A program made the translations under genes and the position numbers. Positions 1-6,319 of a stretch of DNA of 10,716 nucleotides are shown here, one piece after another. The stretch comes from Deltaproteobacteria bacterium (lineage in GTDB: Bacteria; Desulfobacterota; Desulfobacteria; Desulfobacterales; SURF-15), in the NCBI GenBank assembly GCA_024644775.1, contig JAHEHB010000117.1, positions 1-10,716 on the forward strand. The letters run 5' to 3'. The notes beneath the pieces were generated by a model. It did no database searches, was not told the DNA's origin, and worked only from the letters and a program-made list of their open reading frames with translations. Each line of letters opens with the position of its first letter. The first letter of the stretch is position 1.

Positions 1-127
1 ATGCATGTTCGAAAACAGCGCTTTCATCGGCAAACTGGTCGATGGCCGGGGTCTTTATCCAATCGTTTCCATAGCATCCCAAATGATCGGCCCTGAGACT
101 ATCCAGCATAATAACGATGACGTTCAT
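1..127 (-). CDS. Sulfatase / alkaline-phosphatase-superfamily hydrolase, N-terminus only (gene runs off the left edge)
   Basis: Reading the minus strand from the ATG at 127 gives 42 uninterrupted codons up to the window edge. They begin with a hydrophobic beta strand and then LDSLRADHLGCYGN (residues 8-21), the N-terminal signature of the sulfatase branch of the alkaline phosphatase superfamily. A family-typical stretch follows (WIKTPAIDQFA, residues 23-33, then ES..F). Asp9 corresponds to a conserved metal ligand; the Ser after it is a common variant of the Asp-Asp pair. A strong ribosome binding site (AAGGAG, 7 nt before the ATG) fixes the start. The Cys/Ser that matures to formylglycine lies outside the window, so sulfatase cannot be told from phosphonate monoester hydrolase or another phosphodiesterase. 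No signal peptide is visible, which suggests a cytoplasmic enzyme. It is divergent from the TRAP operon at 485, suggesting joint control of uptake and ester hydrolysis (inference). Confidence 0.85.
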   Translation of the reverse strand, partial: MNVIVIMLDSLRADHLGCYGNDWIKTPAIDQFADESAVFEHA

Positions 128-311
128 ATATGGGCTCCTTAAAAAAGTTATGAGTGACAAAAGTGAACTATATTTAATGTACTAAAATCCATTTTATTAT
201 TCGAATGATAGCGTGTCAGCGCTTCCTCATCTATACAAGGTATGCTATTGCTACAAGAGCATCTGGCGTACTGTCAAGGTATTCTTTCATTTGTCCGGGT
301 TACGATCCACT

Positions 312-339
312 TTGACATTACCGTGACCGCAGATATTTT
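312..339 (+). promoter_or_regulatory. Predicted sigma-70-type promoter for TRAP operon 1
   Basis: A consensus -35 box TTGACA (312-317) is followed after 16 nt by TATTTT (334-339, 4 of 6 matches to TATAAT). The implied start near 346 would give an untranslated leader of about 140 nt before the small-permease ATG at 485. A near-identical pair (TTGACA, 17 nt, TATTTT) precedes the small gene at 6281 on the other strand. No sigma-54 (GG-N10-GC type) promoter, as used by some dicarboxylate TRAP operons, was recognised here. This is prediction from sequence only. Confidence 0.4.
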
Positions 340-346
340 TGACTTG

Positions 347-359
347 ACGAATATTTCGT
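347..359. promoter_or_regulatory. 13-bp perfect palindrome, candidate operator
   Basis: ACGAATATTTCGT is an exact inverted repeat: 5-bp arms around TAT. It sits 8 nt downstream of the predicted -10 (334-339), across the expected transcription start, a classic repressor position. Its 11-bp core CGAATATTTCG recurs at 5805-5815. No regulator gene is in the window. The core is AT-rich and the 5805 copy lies in a repeat-like region, so the operator role is only a hypothesis. Confidence 0.35.
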
Positions 360-484
360 TGTTCAATATGTAAGATCAACGACATTAAAATAGTATTTAC
401 ATAGCCTTGTCCCACCCGGTGAAAATGATAGTCCTGGTATAAAAAGCCGGAAGTATAACCGTAATGCAAAAGGACAAGATCGTC

Positions 485-1021
485 ATGCTCAACTCCATCG
501 AAAAGATGGCAGAAACCCTATCAAGAATAAACAATTATCTGCTCAACGGTTGCCGGTATGCAATGATCGTCACGTTGATCGCAATATTCGTTACTGTCGT
601 TGTCGGGGTGTTCTTCCGATACGTGTTGAACAATTCACTGGTTTGGATAGAGGAAATCGCCAAGTTCACCATGGTCTGGCTCGCCTTTATCGGATCACCC
701 GCTGCCATGGACCGGGGCGGCCATGTGGCCATCGAGATGATCTCCGGTAGAACCAGGGGTGCGGTCCGGGTTATATTCGTCATCGGTGTTCAAATCGTCA
801 TCATTTCGTGTCTGGTGCTGCTTTTTTGGAAGGGGATCGATCTGGCGGTCAAGGCGATTCCTCAACACTCAACAGCCGTCACCTGGCTTTCCATGGTCTG
901 GGTGTATCTGGCCGTTCCGGCGGGTTCTTTTCTGATGTTGCCCATCACCCTCCAGCGTGGATTGACCGATATTGTAAAGGCACACAAACCGGGAGACCAT
1001 CCGGCAGAAGCGGAAGGTTGA
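485..1021 (+). CDS. dctQ: TRAP transporter small permease (DctQ family), system 1
   Basis: Inner-membrane small subunit of a tripartite ATP-independent periplasmic (TRAP) transporter. It partners the large permease encoded next to take up a substrate delivered by the periplasmic binding protein. The protein has 178 residues, the usual size, with four hydrophobic segments. The second segment carries the family pattern: RYVLNNSLVWIEEIAKF then MVWLAFIGSPAAMDRGGHVAIEMI (split here only for quotation). The GGH..IE motif after the second segment is diagnostic of DctQ. An ATG at 464 is in frame, but the ATG at 485 has AAAAGGA (468-474) at a good distance, whereas nothing suitable precedes 464, so 485 is preferred. 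It is first in the order Q-M-P. A 75-nt gap to dctM is unusual, since Q and M often overlap or are fused. Confidence 0.93.
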   Translation: MLNSIEKMAETLSRINNYLLNGCRYAMIVTLIAIFVTVVVGVFFRYVLNNSLVWIEEIAKFTMVWLAFIGSPAAMDRGGHVAIEMISGRTRGAVRVIFVIGVQIVIISCLVLLFWKGIDLAVKAIPQHSTAVTWLSMVWVYLAVPAGSFLMLPITLQRGLTDIVKAHKPGDHPAEAEG

Positions 1022-1025
1022 TAGT

Positions 1026-1100
1026 ATGGGTCCGCAATTCACCATAAACCAAACCATCGCTGTCTCCGGCTTTCAGCGCTATCTCAGGAGAGGGGTATGA
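1026..1100 (+). CDS. Possible 24-codon leader/coupling mini-ORF between dctQ and dctM
   Basis: An ATG at 1026, with GGAAGG (1011-1016) about 9 nt upstream, opens a 24-codon frame. It ends in TGA at 1098-1100, overlapping the dctM ATG (1097-1099) as ATGA. The ORF fills exactly the gap between the dctQ stop (1019-1021) and the dctM start, so ribosomes leaving it would terminate on the dctM start codon. The peptide is basic near its end (RYLRR) and has no recognisable domain. Translational coupling is the simplest reading. Chance is a real alternative for an ORF this short, and dctM also has its own purine-rich site (1085-1095). Confidence 0.3.
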   Translation: MGPQFTINQTIAVSGFQRYLRRGV

Positions 1101-2401
1101 CCGTTACATTTATTTACGTATTTTTTGTTCTGATGTTTCTCGGTGTTCCCGTTGTGTTTGCGTTGATATTCGCACCGGTGGTCGGTTTTCTGATCAACGA
1201 ACAATACGCATTCCTGCTGATTCTGCCCCAGCGCGTCTTCTCCGGCATCAACCAGTTTCCAATTCTTGCGGTCCCCCTGTTTATGCTGGCCGGTCAAATC
1301 ATGACCGTGGGTGAAATCACGAACAGCCTGGTCCGATTCGCCAACAGCCTTCTGGGTCACATCCGCGGGGGGCTGGCCCATGTGAACATTTTATCCAGTA
1401 TTCTCTTTGCCGGGCTGAGTGGATCCGCCGTTGCCGATACATCGGCCCTGGGCTCCATTTTTTTTCCCGCCATGAAACAAGACGGGTATACGCTCCGTTT
1501 TGCCGCCGCGGTAACGGCAGCATCTTCGGTGATCGGCCCCATCATACCGCCCAGCCTCATCATGATCCTCTATTCTTTTGTCATGGAGACATCGGTGGCT
1601 GCCATGTTTGCAGGCGGTTTTATACCCGGTTTTATTATGGGCGGTTCCCTCATGGTCACCAGCTCTATCCTGGCCAAGAAGAACAATTTCCCCAAACGGG
1701 AACACCGCGCTCCGGTATCCGAAGTGGTCACTGCCGCCAGGGGGGCGGTGCTGCCGTTATTGACCCCGGTGATCATTATTGGCGGGATCTTGCTGGGGAT
1801 ATTTACCCCCACAGAAGCCGCCGGTGTCGCAGCCTTCTATGCGTTGATGCTCACGCTGTTTGTGACCCGATCCCTTACGTTAAAAGATCTTCCGGCTGTT
1901 TTCTACCAGGCGGCGCTCAATGCGGCCTCCATCCTTCTTATCGTGGGCGCCTCGGTGGCCTTCGGATGGATCACCGCCATGTCACGTCTGCCCAACCGGC
2001 TTGGGGATTGGCTCCTGACATTGAACAGCCCCACCTGGGTTATTCTCCTCCTGGTGATTCTTGCGCTGATTCTGGTGGGGATGTTTCTCGATGCCGCACC
2101 GGCCATTCTTATTTTGGGTCCGGTCTTTGCCCCCATCATGGAAGGTCTCGGTATGCATCAGATCCATTTTGCCGTTTTGATGTGTGTCATTCTTACCGTC
2201 GGTCTCGCGACACCCCCCATGGGGGTCGTACTCTTTCTGGCAGCCACAATGACCCAGACCAGCGTGGAGGAACTGGGCAAAGAACTGATGCCGTTTTTAG
2301 CAACCCATATCATCGTGATTTTTTTGCTGGCCTATGTACCGGAATTGACCCTGTTTGTCCCGCGGTTACTCGGTTTACTGACAGATGTGGGAATGTTCTG
2401 A
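1097..2401 (+). CDS. dctM: TRAP transporter large permease (DctM family), system 1
   Basis: The large inner-membrane subunit that forms the Na+-coupled translocation path. It has 434 residues, the family's usual length, and is hydrophobic throughout with roughly a dozen membrane segments. Family signatures include FPILAVPLFMLAG (residues 54-66), GGLAHVNILSSILFAGLSGS (91-110), the ADTSALGS segment (113-120) and AAVTAASSVIGPIIPPS (137-153). The second half repeats the pattern with PVIIIGGILLGIFTPTEAAG and a late GLATPPMGVVLF motif. A purine-rich site (AGGAGAGGGG) directly upstream supports the ATG at 1097. It follows the small permease and precedes the binding protein, so this is a complete TRAP system. 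Substrate specificity lies mainly in the binding protein. Confidence 0.95.
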   Translation: MTVTFIYVFFVLMFLGVPVVFALIFAPVVGFLINEQYAFLLILPQRVFSGINQFPILAVPLFMLAGQIMTVGEITNSLVRFANSLLGHIRGGLAHVNILSSILFAGLSGSAVADTSALGSIFFPAMKQDGYTLRFAAAVTAASSVIGPIIPPSLIMILYSFVMETSVAAMFAGGFIPGFIMGGSLMVTSSILAKKNNFPKREHRAPVSEVVTAARGAVLPLLTPVIIIGGILLGIFTPTEAAGVAAFYALMLTLFVTRSLTLKDLPAVFYQAALNAASILLIVGASVAFGWITAMSRLPNRLGDWLLTLNSPTWVILLLVILALILVGMFLDAAPAILILGPVFAPIMEGLGMHQIHFAVLMCVILTVGLATPPMGVVLFLAATMTQTSVEELGKELMPFLATHIIVIFLLAYVPELTLFVPRLLGLLTDVGMF

Positions 2402-2452
2402 GGTCTTTTGCCGGGCATGCCGGTAGAATATAAACCGCGTTGCCATAGGTTT

Positions 2453-2465
2453 ATTAACTGTTAAT
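2453..2465. promoter_or_regulatory. 13-bp palindrome in the dctM-dctP gap
   Basis: ATTAACTGTTAAT is a perfect inverted repeat (6-bp arms around T) in the 117-nt gap between the large permease and binding-protein genes. A direct repeat of TTTATTAAC lies at about 2450 and 2488. Binding-protein genes are often expressed more strongly than permeases, so a separate regulatory site would make sense. AT-rich palindromes also arise easily by chance, and no clear promoter was identified with it. Confidence 0.2.
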
Positions 2466-2518
2466 TGTCTATACAACATCGGAATGTTTTATTAACCTTA
2501 AATCGAAAGGAGAGCAAA

Positions 2519-3583
2519 ATGAAGTTTTTGAGGATTTTTGGGCTTTTCGTCGCGATTCTGGGAATCGTGACAATCATCACCGGGCCGCAACCGGCAGTTG
2601 CCGCCGAGTATACGATGAAAATGGGGCATGTGGGTTCGGGGGCCCCCTTCAGCAAACCCAACGAGGCGATGCTGGCCATCAAGGACCCCATCGAACGCCT
2701 CTCCGGGGGACGAATCGAGGTCCAGATCTACCCCTCGGGACAGATGGGTAACTTCCGTGAAAGCCTGGAGATGGTCCAGAACAACACCCTGGAAGTCGCC
2801 ATGACCACCGTCGGCGGTATCGCCGCTTTTTTCCCTGAATTCCAGGTGACCGACCTCCCCTATCATCTGTCCAACGAATACGTGGCCGAGTGGTTCAGCC
2901 AGAGCCCCTTCTGGGCCGAAATCGGAGCGGCCGTTCTCAAAAAGACGGGAAACATTCGGTGGATGGGGGGCGGCCGGGGCGGATACCGTCATTTTATCAC
3001 CGCCAAAAAAGAGGTTAAGGTGGCCTCCGATCTCAAGGGTGTCAAAATGCGGACCATCAATTCCGATATGCAGCAGGAGTTTGTCCGATCCCTGGGCGCA
3101 AACCCGACACCGGTTCCCTGGGGTGAAGTTTACACCTCCCTGTCCACTGGCGTGGTGGAAGGTATCAAAAACGACTGTTCAGACATCGTAACCTTCAAAA
3201 TGCCGGTTAAATACATCATTCTGGATTCCCATGTACCCATCTACGACTTTATCTGGATCAGCGACAAGTGGCTGAAAAGTCTTCCTGCGGATCTTCAGCG
3301 GGTGGTGGCCGAAGGCATTCGGTCCGGTGTCCGGTATGAGGACAACTACTGGAAATGGGCGGCCCGGAATTTCAGAAGCCAGTTTGTAAAAAAGATGAAG
3401 GGCAAAATCACGGTTCCCACCCAGGCCCAGATGGATACTTTTCTTCCAGCCAAGGAACACATGCGGAAATGGTTTGTCAAACAATACCCGGATGGCGAGT
3501 ACTGGCTGAAGAAGTTTGACGAAGGGCTTGCCTGGGCCCATGATAAGATGAACACCGAATACAAACCCTATATTACTTACTAA
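2519..3583 (+). CDS. dctP: TRAP transporter solute-binding protein (DctP family), system 1
   Basis: The periplasmic receptor of the TRAP system. The ATG at 2519 has a strong site (GAAAGGAG) and starts a 354-residue precursor. An in-frame TTG at 2465 would put a polar extension before the signal peptide and is rejected. Residues 1-28 form a signal peptide: a basic start, a hydrophobic core from about 7 to 21, and an AVA/A cleavage region near 28-29. Family landmarks follow: the strand KMGHVG, an SGGRIEVQIYPSGQMG segment (62-77), then LKGVKMR with Arg178. Arg178 corresponds to the arginine that salt-bridges the substrate carboxylate in characterised DctP/SiaP proteins. The GANPTPVPWGEVYTSLSTGVVEG block (193-215, broken here by description) is the most conserved region. 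An organic-acid ligand is therefore likely, but which one is unknown. A hairpin terminator follows the stop. Confidence 0.95.
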   Translation: MKFLRIFGLFVAILGIVTIITGPQPAVAAEYTMKMGHVGSGAPFSKPNEAMLAIKDPIERLSGGRIEVQIYPSGQMGNFRESLEMVQNNTLEVAMTTVGGIAAFFPEFQVTDLPYHLSNEYVAEWFSQSPFWAEIGAAVLKKTGNIRWMGGGRGGYRHFITAKKEVKVASDLKGVKMRTINSDMQQEFVRSLGANPTPVPWGEVYTSLSTGVVEGIKNDCSDIVTFKMPVKYIILDSHVPIYDFIWISDKWLKSLPADLQRVVAEGIRSGVRYEDNYWKWAARNFRSQFVKKMKGKITVPTQAQMDTFLPAKEHMRKWFVKQYPDGEYWLKKFDEGLAWAHDKMNTEYKPYITY

Positions 3584-3612
3584 TAATACGTAGCGTACCA
3601 CTGATAAACAGT

Positions 3613-3660
3613 CCCGCAGGCAATAAATGTCCGCACATACGCCTGCGGGTCTTGTATTTC
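3613..3660 (+). terminator. Hairpin terminator/attenuator after dctP
   Basis: CCCGCAGGC (3613-3621) pairs perfectly with GCCTGCGGG (3641-3649): nine base pairs, seven of them G-C, around a 19-nt loop. It is followed by a T-rich tail (TCTTGTATTTCTT). It lies between the dctP stop (3583) and the next start (3693). It would protect or end the transporter mRNA and lower expression of the downstream dehydrogenases. The large loop and interrupted T tract suggest incomplete termination, so read-through into the SDR genes is plausible. Confidence 0.65.
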
Positions 3661-3692
3661 TTGAACCGCCCCAAAGACATGAGGTGTGTGGC

Positions 3693-4430
3693 ATGGAAAT
3701 CGAAGGGAAAATTTTTATTATCACCGGCGGAAGCCGGGGTATCGGCAAAGCGCTGACCCGTGGGTTTTCGGGAGATGGTGCGAACGTGGTCATCACGGGT
3801 CGCAATCGAACAGATCTTGAGGAAACCGCCGCAGAAAACCCGGACCGGATTATCCCAATCGCAGGGAATGTCACATCTGAAACCGATGTGGAAAGCATGA
3901 TCGCAGCGGTAGTCGACCGGTTCGGGCGTATCGATGTACTCATCAACAATGCCGGAATCATCAATACCGGAAAACTTCTGGAACGCCCCCTCATAGATTG
4001 GGCGGATGTCATCCGGATCAACCTCATCGGTCTTGCGTTGTGTACCTACAAGGTGCTTCCGGTTATGATCAAGCAGGGGTCCGGTCGGCTTATCAATGTG
4101 GCATCCCGGGCTGCGGAGTTTGCTCATGTGGGCATGTCTTCGTATGCGGCGTCCAAGGCCGGGGTGGCCAGTTTTACCAAGTCCATCGCGGTGGAAATCG
4201 GACCGCCCGAATATCCCGATATTTTGATCAATTCACTCATACCCGGCCCCACTCAAACGGAATTGTATGAGCAGACCGGACTGAGTAACGCCAGGGGAAA
4301 CCCGGGCCAAGCCCCGGAGGTCGTATATCCACACGCACGTTTTTTAGTGACGCTGCCGGCAAACGGTCCCCACGGGAAGATGTTCTGGAATAGTGAAGAA
4401 TACCGTATTTACGAAAATTTCAATGATTAG
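3693..4430 (+). CDS. Short-chain dehydrogenase/reductase, first of a tandem pair
   Basis: A classical SDR, predicted cytoplasmic NAD(P)-dependent alcohol/ketone oxidoreductase of 245 residues, the standard length. The Rossmann motif TGGSRGIG is at 11-18, NNAG at 85-88, and the catalytic tetrad is intact: Asn110, Ser138, Tyr151, Lys155 (YAASK). After beta-2 the sequence reads ITGRN; a basic residue there often goes with NADP preference, but this is weak evidence. An upstream in-frame ATG at 3627 is rejected: it would place the terminator stem inside the gene and add 22 residues before the Rossmann start. The chosen ATG has GAGG about 8 nt upstream. It sits after the TRAP genes and 20 nt before a paralogue. 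The C-terminal third (PHGKMFWNSEEYRIYE) is shared with the next gene and unlike FabG. The substrate is unknown; a hydroxy-acid or polyol is inferred from context. Confidence 0.92.
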   Translation: MEIEGKIFIITGGSRGIGKALTRGFSGDGANVVITGRNRTDLEETAAENPDRIIPIAGNVTSETDVESMIAAVVDRFGRIDVLINNAGIINTGKLLERPLIDWADVIRINLIGLALCTYKVLPVMIKQGSGRLINVASRAAEFAHVGMSSYAASKAGVASFTKSIAVEIGPPEYPDILINSLIPGPTQTELYEQTGLSNARGNPGQAPEVVYPHARFLVTLPANGPHGKMFWNSEEYRIYENFND

Positions 4431-4450
4431 ATTTGGAAAGATAATTTAAA

Positions 4451-5185
4451 ATGACAGTAGATCTCAGTGACAAAGTTGTGGTGATAACCGGCGGAAGCCG
4501 GGGAATCGGCAGGGCGCTGGCTAGGGGCTTTGCCTCTGAGGGTGCCGAGGTAGCGATCTTTGGAAGAAACGAACAGGATCTCGAAGAAACCGCCTCGGCC
4601 AATCCGGATCAGATCCAAAGTATCGCCGGAGACATCACTATAGAACAGGATGTCGACCGGTTGGTGAAAACCGCTTGCGACCGTTTCGGTCCCATCGATA
4701 TCCTGATCAACAATGCCGGCATCATTAATAAGGGCAGTCTCCTGGAACGTCCTTTTGAGGATTGGAAAGCCGTTATCGATGTAAACGTGATCGGATTGGC
4801 CCTGTGCACTTCCAAAATATTACCGCGCATGATCGATCGAGGCTATGGCCGCATTATCAATCTCGCTTCTCGCGCTGCCGAGCAGTGTTTTTCCACCTGG
4901 TCCGCTTATTCGGCATCAAAGGCCGCGGTTATAAGCTTCACCCGATCCATCGCGGCAGAAGTAGGCCCACCGTCACATCCTGATATTTTGATCAACTCAA
5001 TTATACCGGGACCTACCAAAACCGAGATGTTGATACAAAGCGGATTAGATCCTTCCGTCGGTCAGGAGCCCGGTGTTGTCTATCCTCATACGCGTTTTGT
5101 AGTATCCCTTCCACCCAATGGCCCTCATGGAAAAATTTTCTGGAACAGCAAAGAGTACAAGATTTATGAAGAATTTAATCTCTAA
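4451..5185 (+). CDS. Short-chain dehydrogenase/reductase, second of a tandem pair
   Basis: A 244-residue classical SDR closely resembling the preceding gene product along its whole length, with well over half the positions identical by eye, so the pair most likely arose by duplication. TGGSRGIG is at 13-20, NNAG at 87-90, and the tetrad is complete: Asn112, Ser140, Tyr153, Lys157 (YSASK). The beta-2 end again reads FGRN. It keeps the same unusual tail (PHGKIFWNSKEYKIYEEFN). The two differ most around the substrate loop just after Ser138/Ser140 and near residues 190-205, where differing specificity would be expected. GGAAAG about 10 nt upstream supports the start. The 20-nt gap to the first SDR implies co-transcription. 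Two active SDRs could act on successive steps, opposite stereochemistry, or form a mixed tetramer. Confidence 0.93.
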   Translation: MTVDLSDKVVVITGGSRGIGRALARGFASEGAEVAIFGRNEQDLEETASANPDQIQSIAGDITIEQDVDRLVKTACDRFGPIDILINNAGIINKGSLLERPFEDWKAVIDVNVIGLALCTSKILPRMIDRGYGRIINLASRAAEQCFSTWSAYSASKAAVISFTRSIAAEVGPPSHPDILINSIIPGPTKTEMLIQSGLDPSVGQEPGVVYPHTRFVVSLPPNGPHGKIFWNSKEYKIYEEFNL

Positions 5186-5399
5186 ATATTTTCCTTTGTT
5201 CTTTGCGATCTTCCAGTTTCACCCCTCTCCCGCTCCGGCGGTCAATTGCTTTTCTTCGGTCCTTGCCGGATCTTTGCTCTGGGATGTGAAGTAAATAGGA
5301 AAATTGTCTCCTTTCAATACCCAGTCGTCTTCCACCATTATCATTGACTGTCAGAGCCATCGCTGTGTGTCCATATCGTATATTATTTAATGTCACCAT
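5175..5399 (-). CDS. Small arginine-rich conserved-motif protein (ERRQFSY / RSGKDRR type), function unknown
   Basis: A 74-residue, strongly basic protein. The ATG at 5399 has AAAGG 8 nt upstream; the frame stays open to 5465, but no binding site supports a longer form. Its core reads RRLGIERRQFSY (24-35), HIPEQRSGKDRR (38-49) and DRRSG (53-57), a set of arginine-doublet repeats. I recall this pattern as common in small uncharacterised proteins of Desulfobacterota, though this could not be checked here. It has no membrane segment or signal peptide. Its last 11 nt overlap the end of the second SDR gene tail to tail. The function is unknown; a nucleic-acid-binding or regulatory role would fit the charge but is a guess. 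The patterned repeat argues against a random antisense frame. Confidence 0.6.
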   Translation of the reverse strand: MVTLNNIRYGHTAMALTVNDNGGRRLGIERRQFSYLLHIPEQRSGKDRRKAIDRRSGRGVKLEDRKEQRKIFRD

Positions 5400-5945
5400 C
5401 AAAGTAACCTTTAAAGTGGTGAACTTTCGGGAGGATTTAATTTCGGGTTTCTTCCACAGCATCAATGGTAATTCGGGTATGAATTACTTTTTTTTCATTC
5501 CAGTCGCTCTGCCGTTACGACACCCATAACCTCCAAAGGTTTGAGACTATAACGAATTTAAATACACAAACACGTTGTTGGTTTTACATTATTGATTCCG
5601 CTAACAATCTCAATAAACCGTCACCTTCTATCGCTTCTTAAGCAAAAATCATGCAAGAATTTACTTGTAGATAATTGTCTAACGATTTCAATTAACTATC
5701 TTAATCTACAGAAGCTTGGGCTAAAAAAATATACAAAATATTATGTGGAATGTATGAAATAAGTTCCACTTTTTATGAAAATTTTTTCCTAGACAAGAAA
5801 ACATCGAATATTTCGAGGATTAAACCGCCTCGGGATGGTTAATCCCGCCACGGCGGGAGAGTCTGAGGCTGAGATTGGGTAAAATGAGGCGTTTTGAAAC
5901 TGACTCTATAGAATTCTGGTTTTAAAATGCGTAATCCAGCGGGAA
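5400..5945. other. AT-rich intergenic stretch with repeat-like segment
   Basis: There are about 545 nt without a supportable gene. The part nearest 5400 should hold the promoter of the small minus-strand gene, but no clear -35/-10 pair was found. The middle (5540-5760) is strongly AT-rich and otherwise featureless. From about 5800 to 5895 the composition changes sharply to a GC-rich, dyad-rich block described separately. Short frames on either strand lack ribosome binding sites and recognisable protein patterns. Confidence 0.6.
5804..5893. repeat. Dyad-rich repeat-like block with nested hairpins
   Basis: Several inverted repeats are packed into 90 nt: TCGAATATTTCGA (5804-5816), CGGGAT..ATCCCG (5831-5836/5842-5847), TCCCGCC-AC-GGCGGGA (5843-5858), and an outer CGCCTC/GAGGCG pair (5826-5831/5886-5891). 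The inner two stems share bases, so they are alternative folds. Bases 5808-5824 match 9235-9251 inside the MITE-like element at 15 of 17 positions. This nested layout and the GC jump relative to the flanks suggest a dispersed non-coding repeat rather than a terminator for either flanking gene. No flanking target duplication was identified, so the boundaries are approximate. Confidence 0.45.
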
Positions 5946-6281
5946 TCAACTACATTCTACGGAACTAAGCTTATAATTTTCTTGGGGATTTAGTTTCTTA
6001 CCATTTTTAAAACAATGTCCACACTCCACCAGGAGTTGACCGGTTTCTGTTTCACACAATACACCATTTTGAAACCCATAGCCTCCCGAGGTTTTTGAAA
6101 CAGTGATTTTAATATCGCCTCCGCAACCGAAACATTTTCCATCACAATTGATTTGTTCTCCTTTCTTGTCGTCCTTAAACATTGTGTCGAGTGTTTTTGC
6201 GTGTACCAACATATCCACGGCTGCCCCCTGATGGTGCGCTATATCGAACAAAAATAAAGGGTTAATGTTTAGCCCTATCAT
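5946..6281 (-). CDS. Cysteine-rich small protein with possible zinc-ribbon, function unknown
   Basis: A 111-residue protein with seven cysteines grouped as C46-x3-C50-x2-C53, C76, C87-x2-C90 and C110. FGCGG (51-55) and ECGHC (86-90) form two CxxC knuckles about 35 residues apart, as in zinc-ribbon or rubredoxin-like metal sites, so metal binding is likely but not shown. It has no signal peptide or membrane segment. The ATG at 6281 lies about 32 nt after the start of a good predicted promoter (6320-6348), which favours it, although no Shine-Dalgarno is obvious; an ATG at 6212 is the alternative. It follows the enolase-superfamily gene on the same strand but appears separately transcribed. No family was recognised. 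Spaced cysteine pairs and an ordinary amino-acid mix argue that it is a real gene. Confidence 0.6.
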   Translation of the reverse strand: MIGLNINPLFLFDIAHHQGAAVDMLVHAKTLDTMFKDDKKGEQINCDGKCFGCGGDIKITVSKTSGGYGFQNGVLCETETGQLLVECGHCFKNGKKLNPQENYKLSSVECS

Positions 6282-6319
6282 AAATTGAGGCCATGTGATG
6301 TTAAGGATGATTGTAAAGT

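Larger units (their letters stand above)
128..484. other. Divergent intergenic/promoter region between the sulfatase and TRAP operon 1
   Basis: This AT-rich, 357-nt stretch shows no convincing coding sequence on either strand. It separates two divergently transcribed genes and so should hold both promoters. A plus-strand sigma-70-like promoter and an overlapping 13-bp palindrome are listed separately. No convincing minus-strand promoter was found for the sulfatase, although TTGACA occurs on that strand (272-277) without a good -10 at normal spacing. The word CTATACAA (230s) recurs upstream of the binding-protein gene near 2470, but it is too short to interpret. Confidence 0.7.

Noticed and set aside
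287..469. 60-codon minus-strand frame in the divergent promoter region
   Set aside because: Low-complexity composition, no ribosome binding site, no recognisable motif; it overlaps the predicted promoter and palindrome.
2410..2424. GC-rich dyad CCGG-GCATG-CCGG after dctM as a terminator
   Set aside because: The stem has only 4 bp and no T tract follows, so it is unlikely to stop transcription before dctP.
3627..3692. Longer start for the first SDR at the ATG at 3627
   Set aside because: The extension contains the right arm of the terminator hairpin and adds residues before a complete Rossmann start; the ATG at 3693 has a ribosome binding site.
3179..4027. Long open frame on the minus strand (282 codons) opposite the dctP end and the first SDR
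   Set aside because: It runs antisense to two well-supported genes, spans the terminator between them, and shows no protein-family pattern or ribosome binding site. It is a shadow of codon bias in the real genes.
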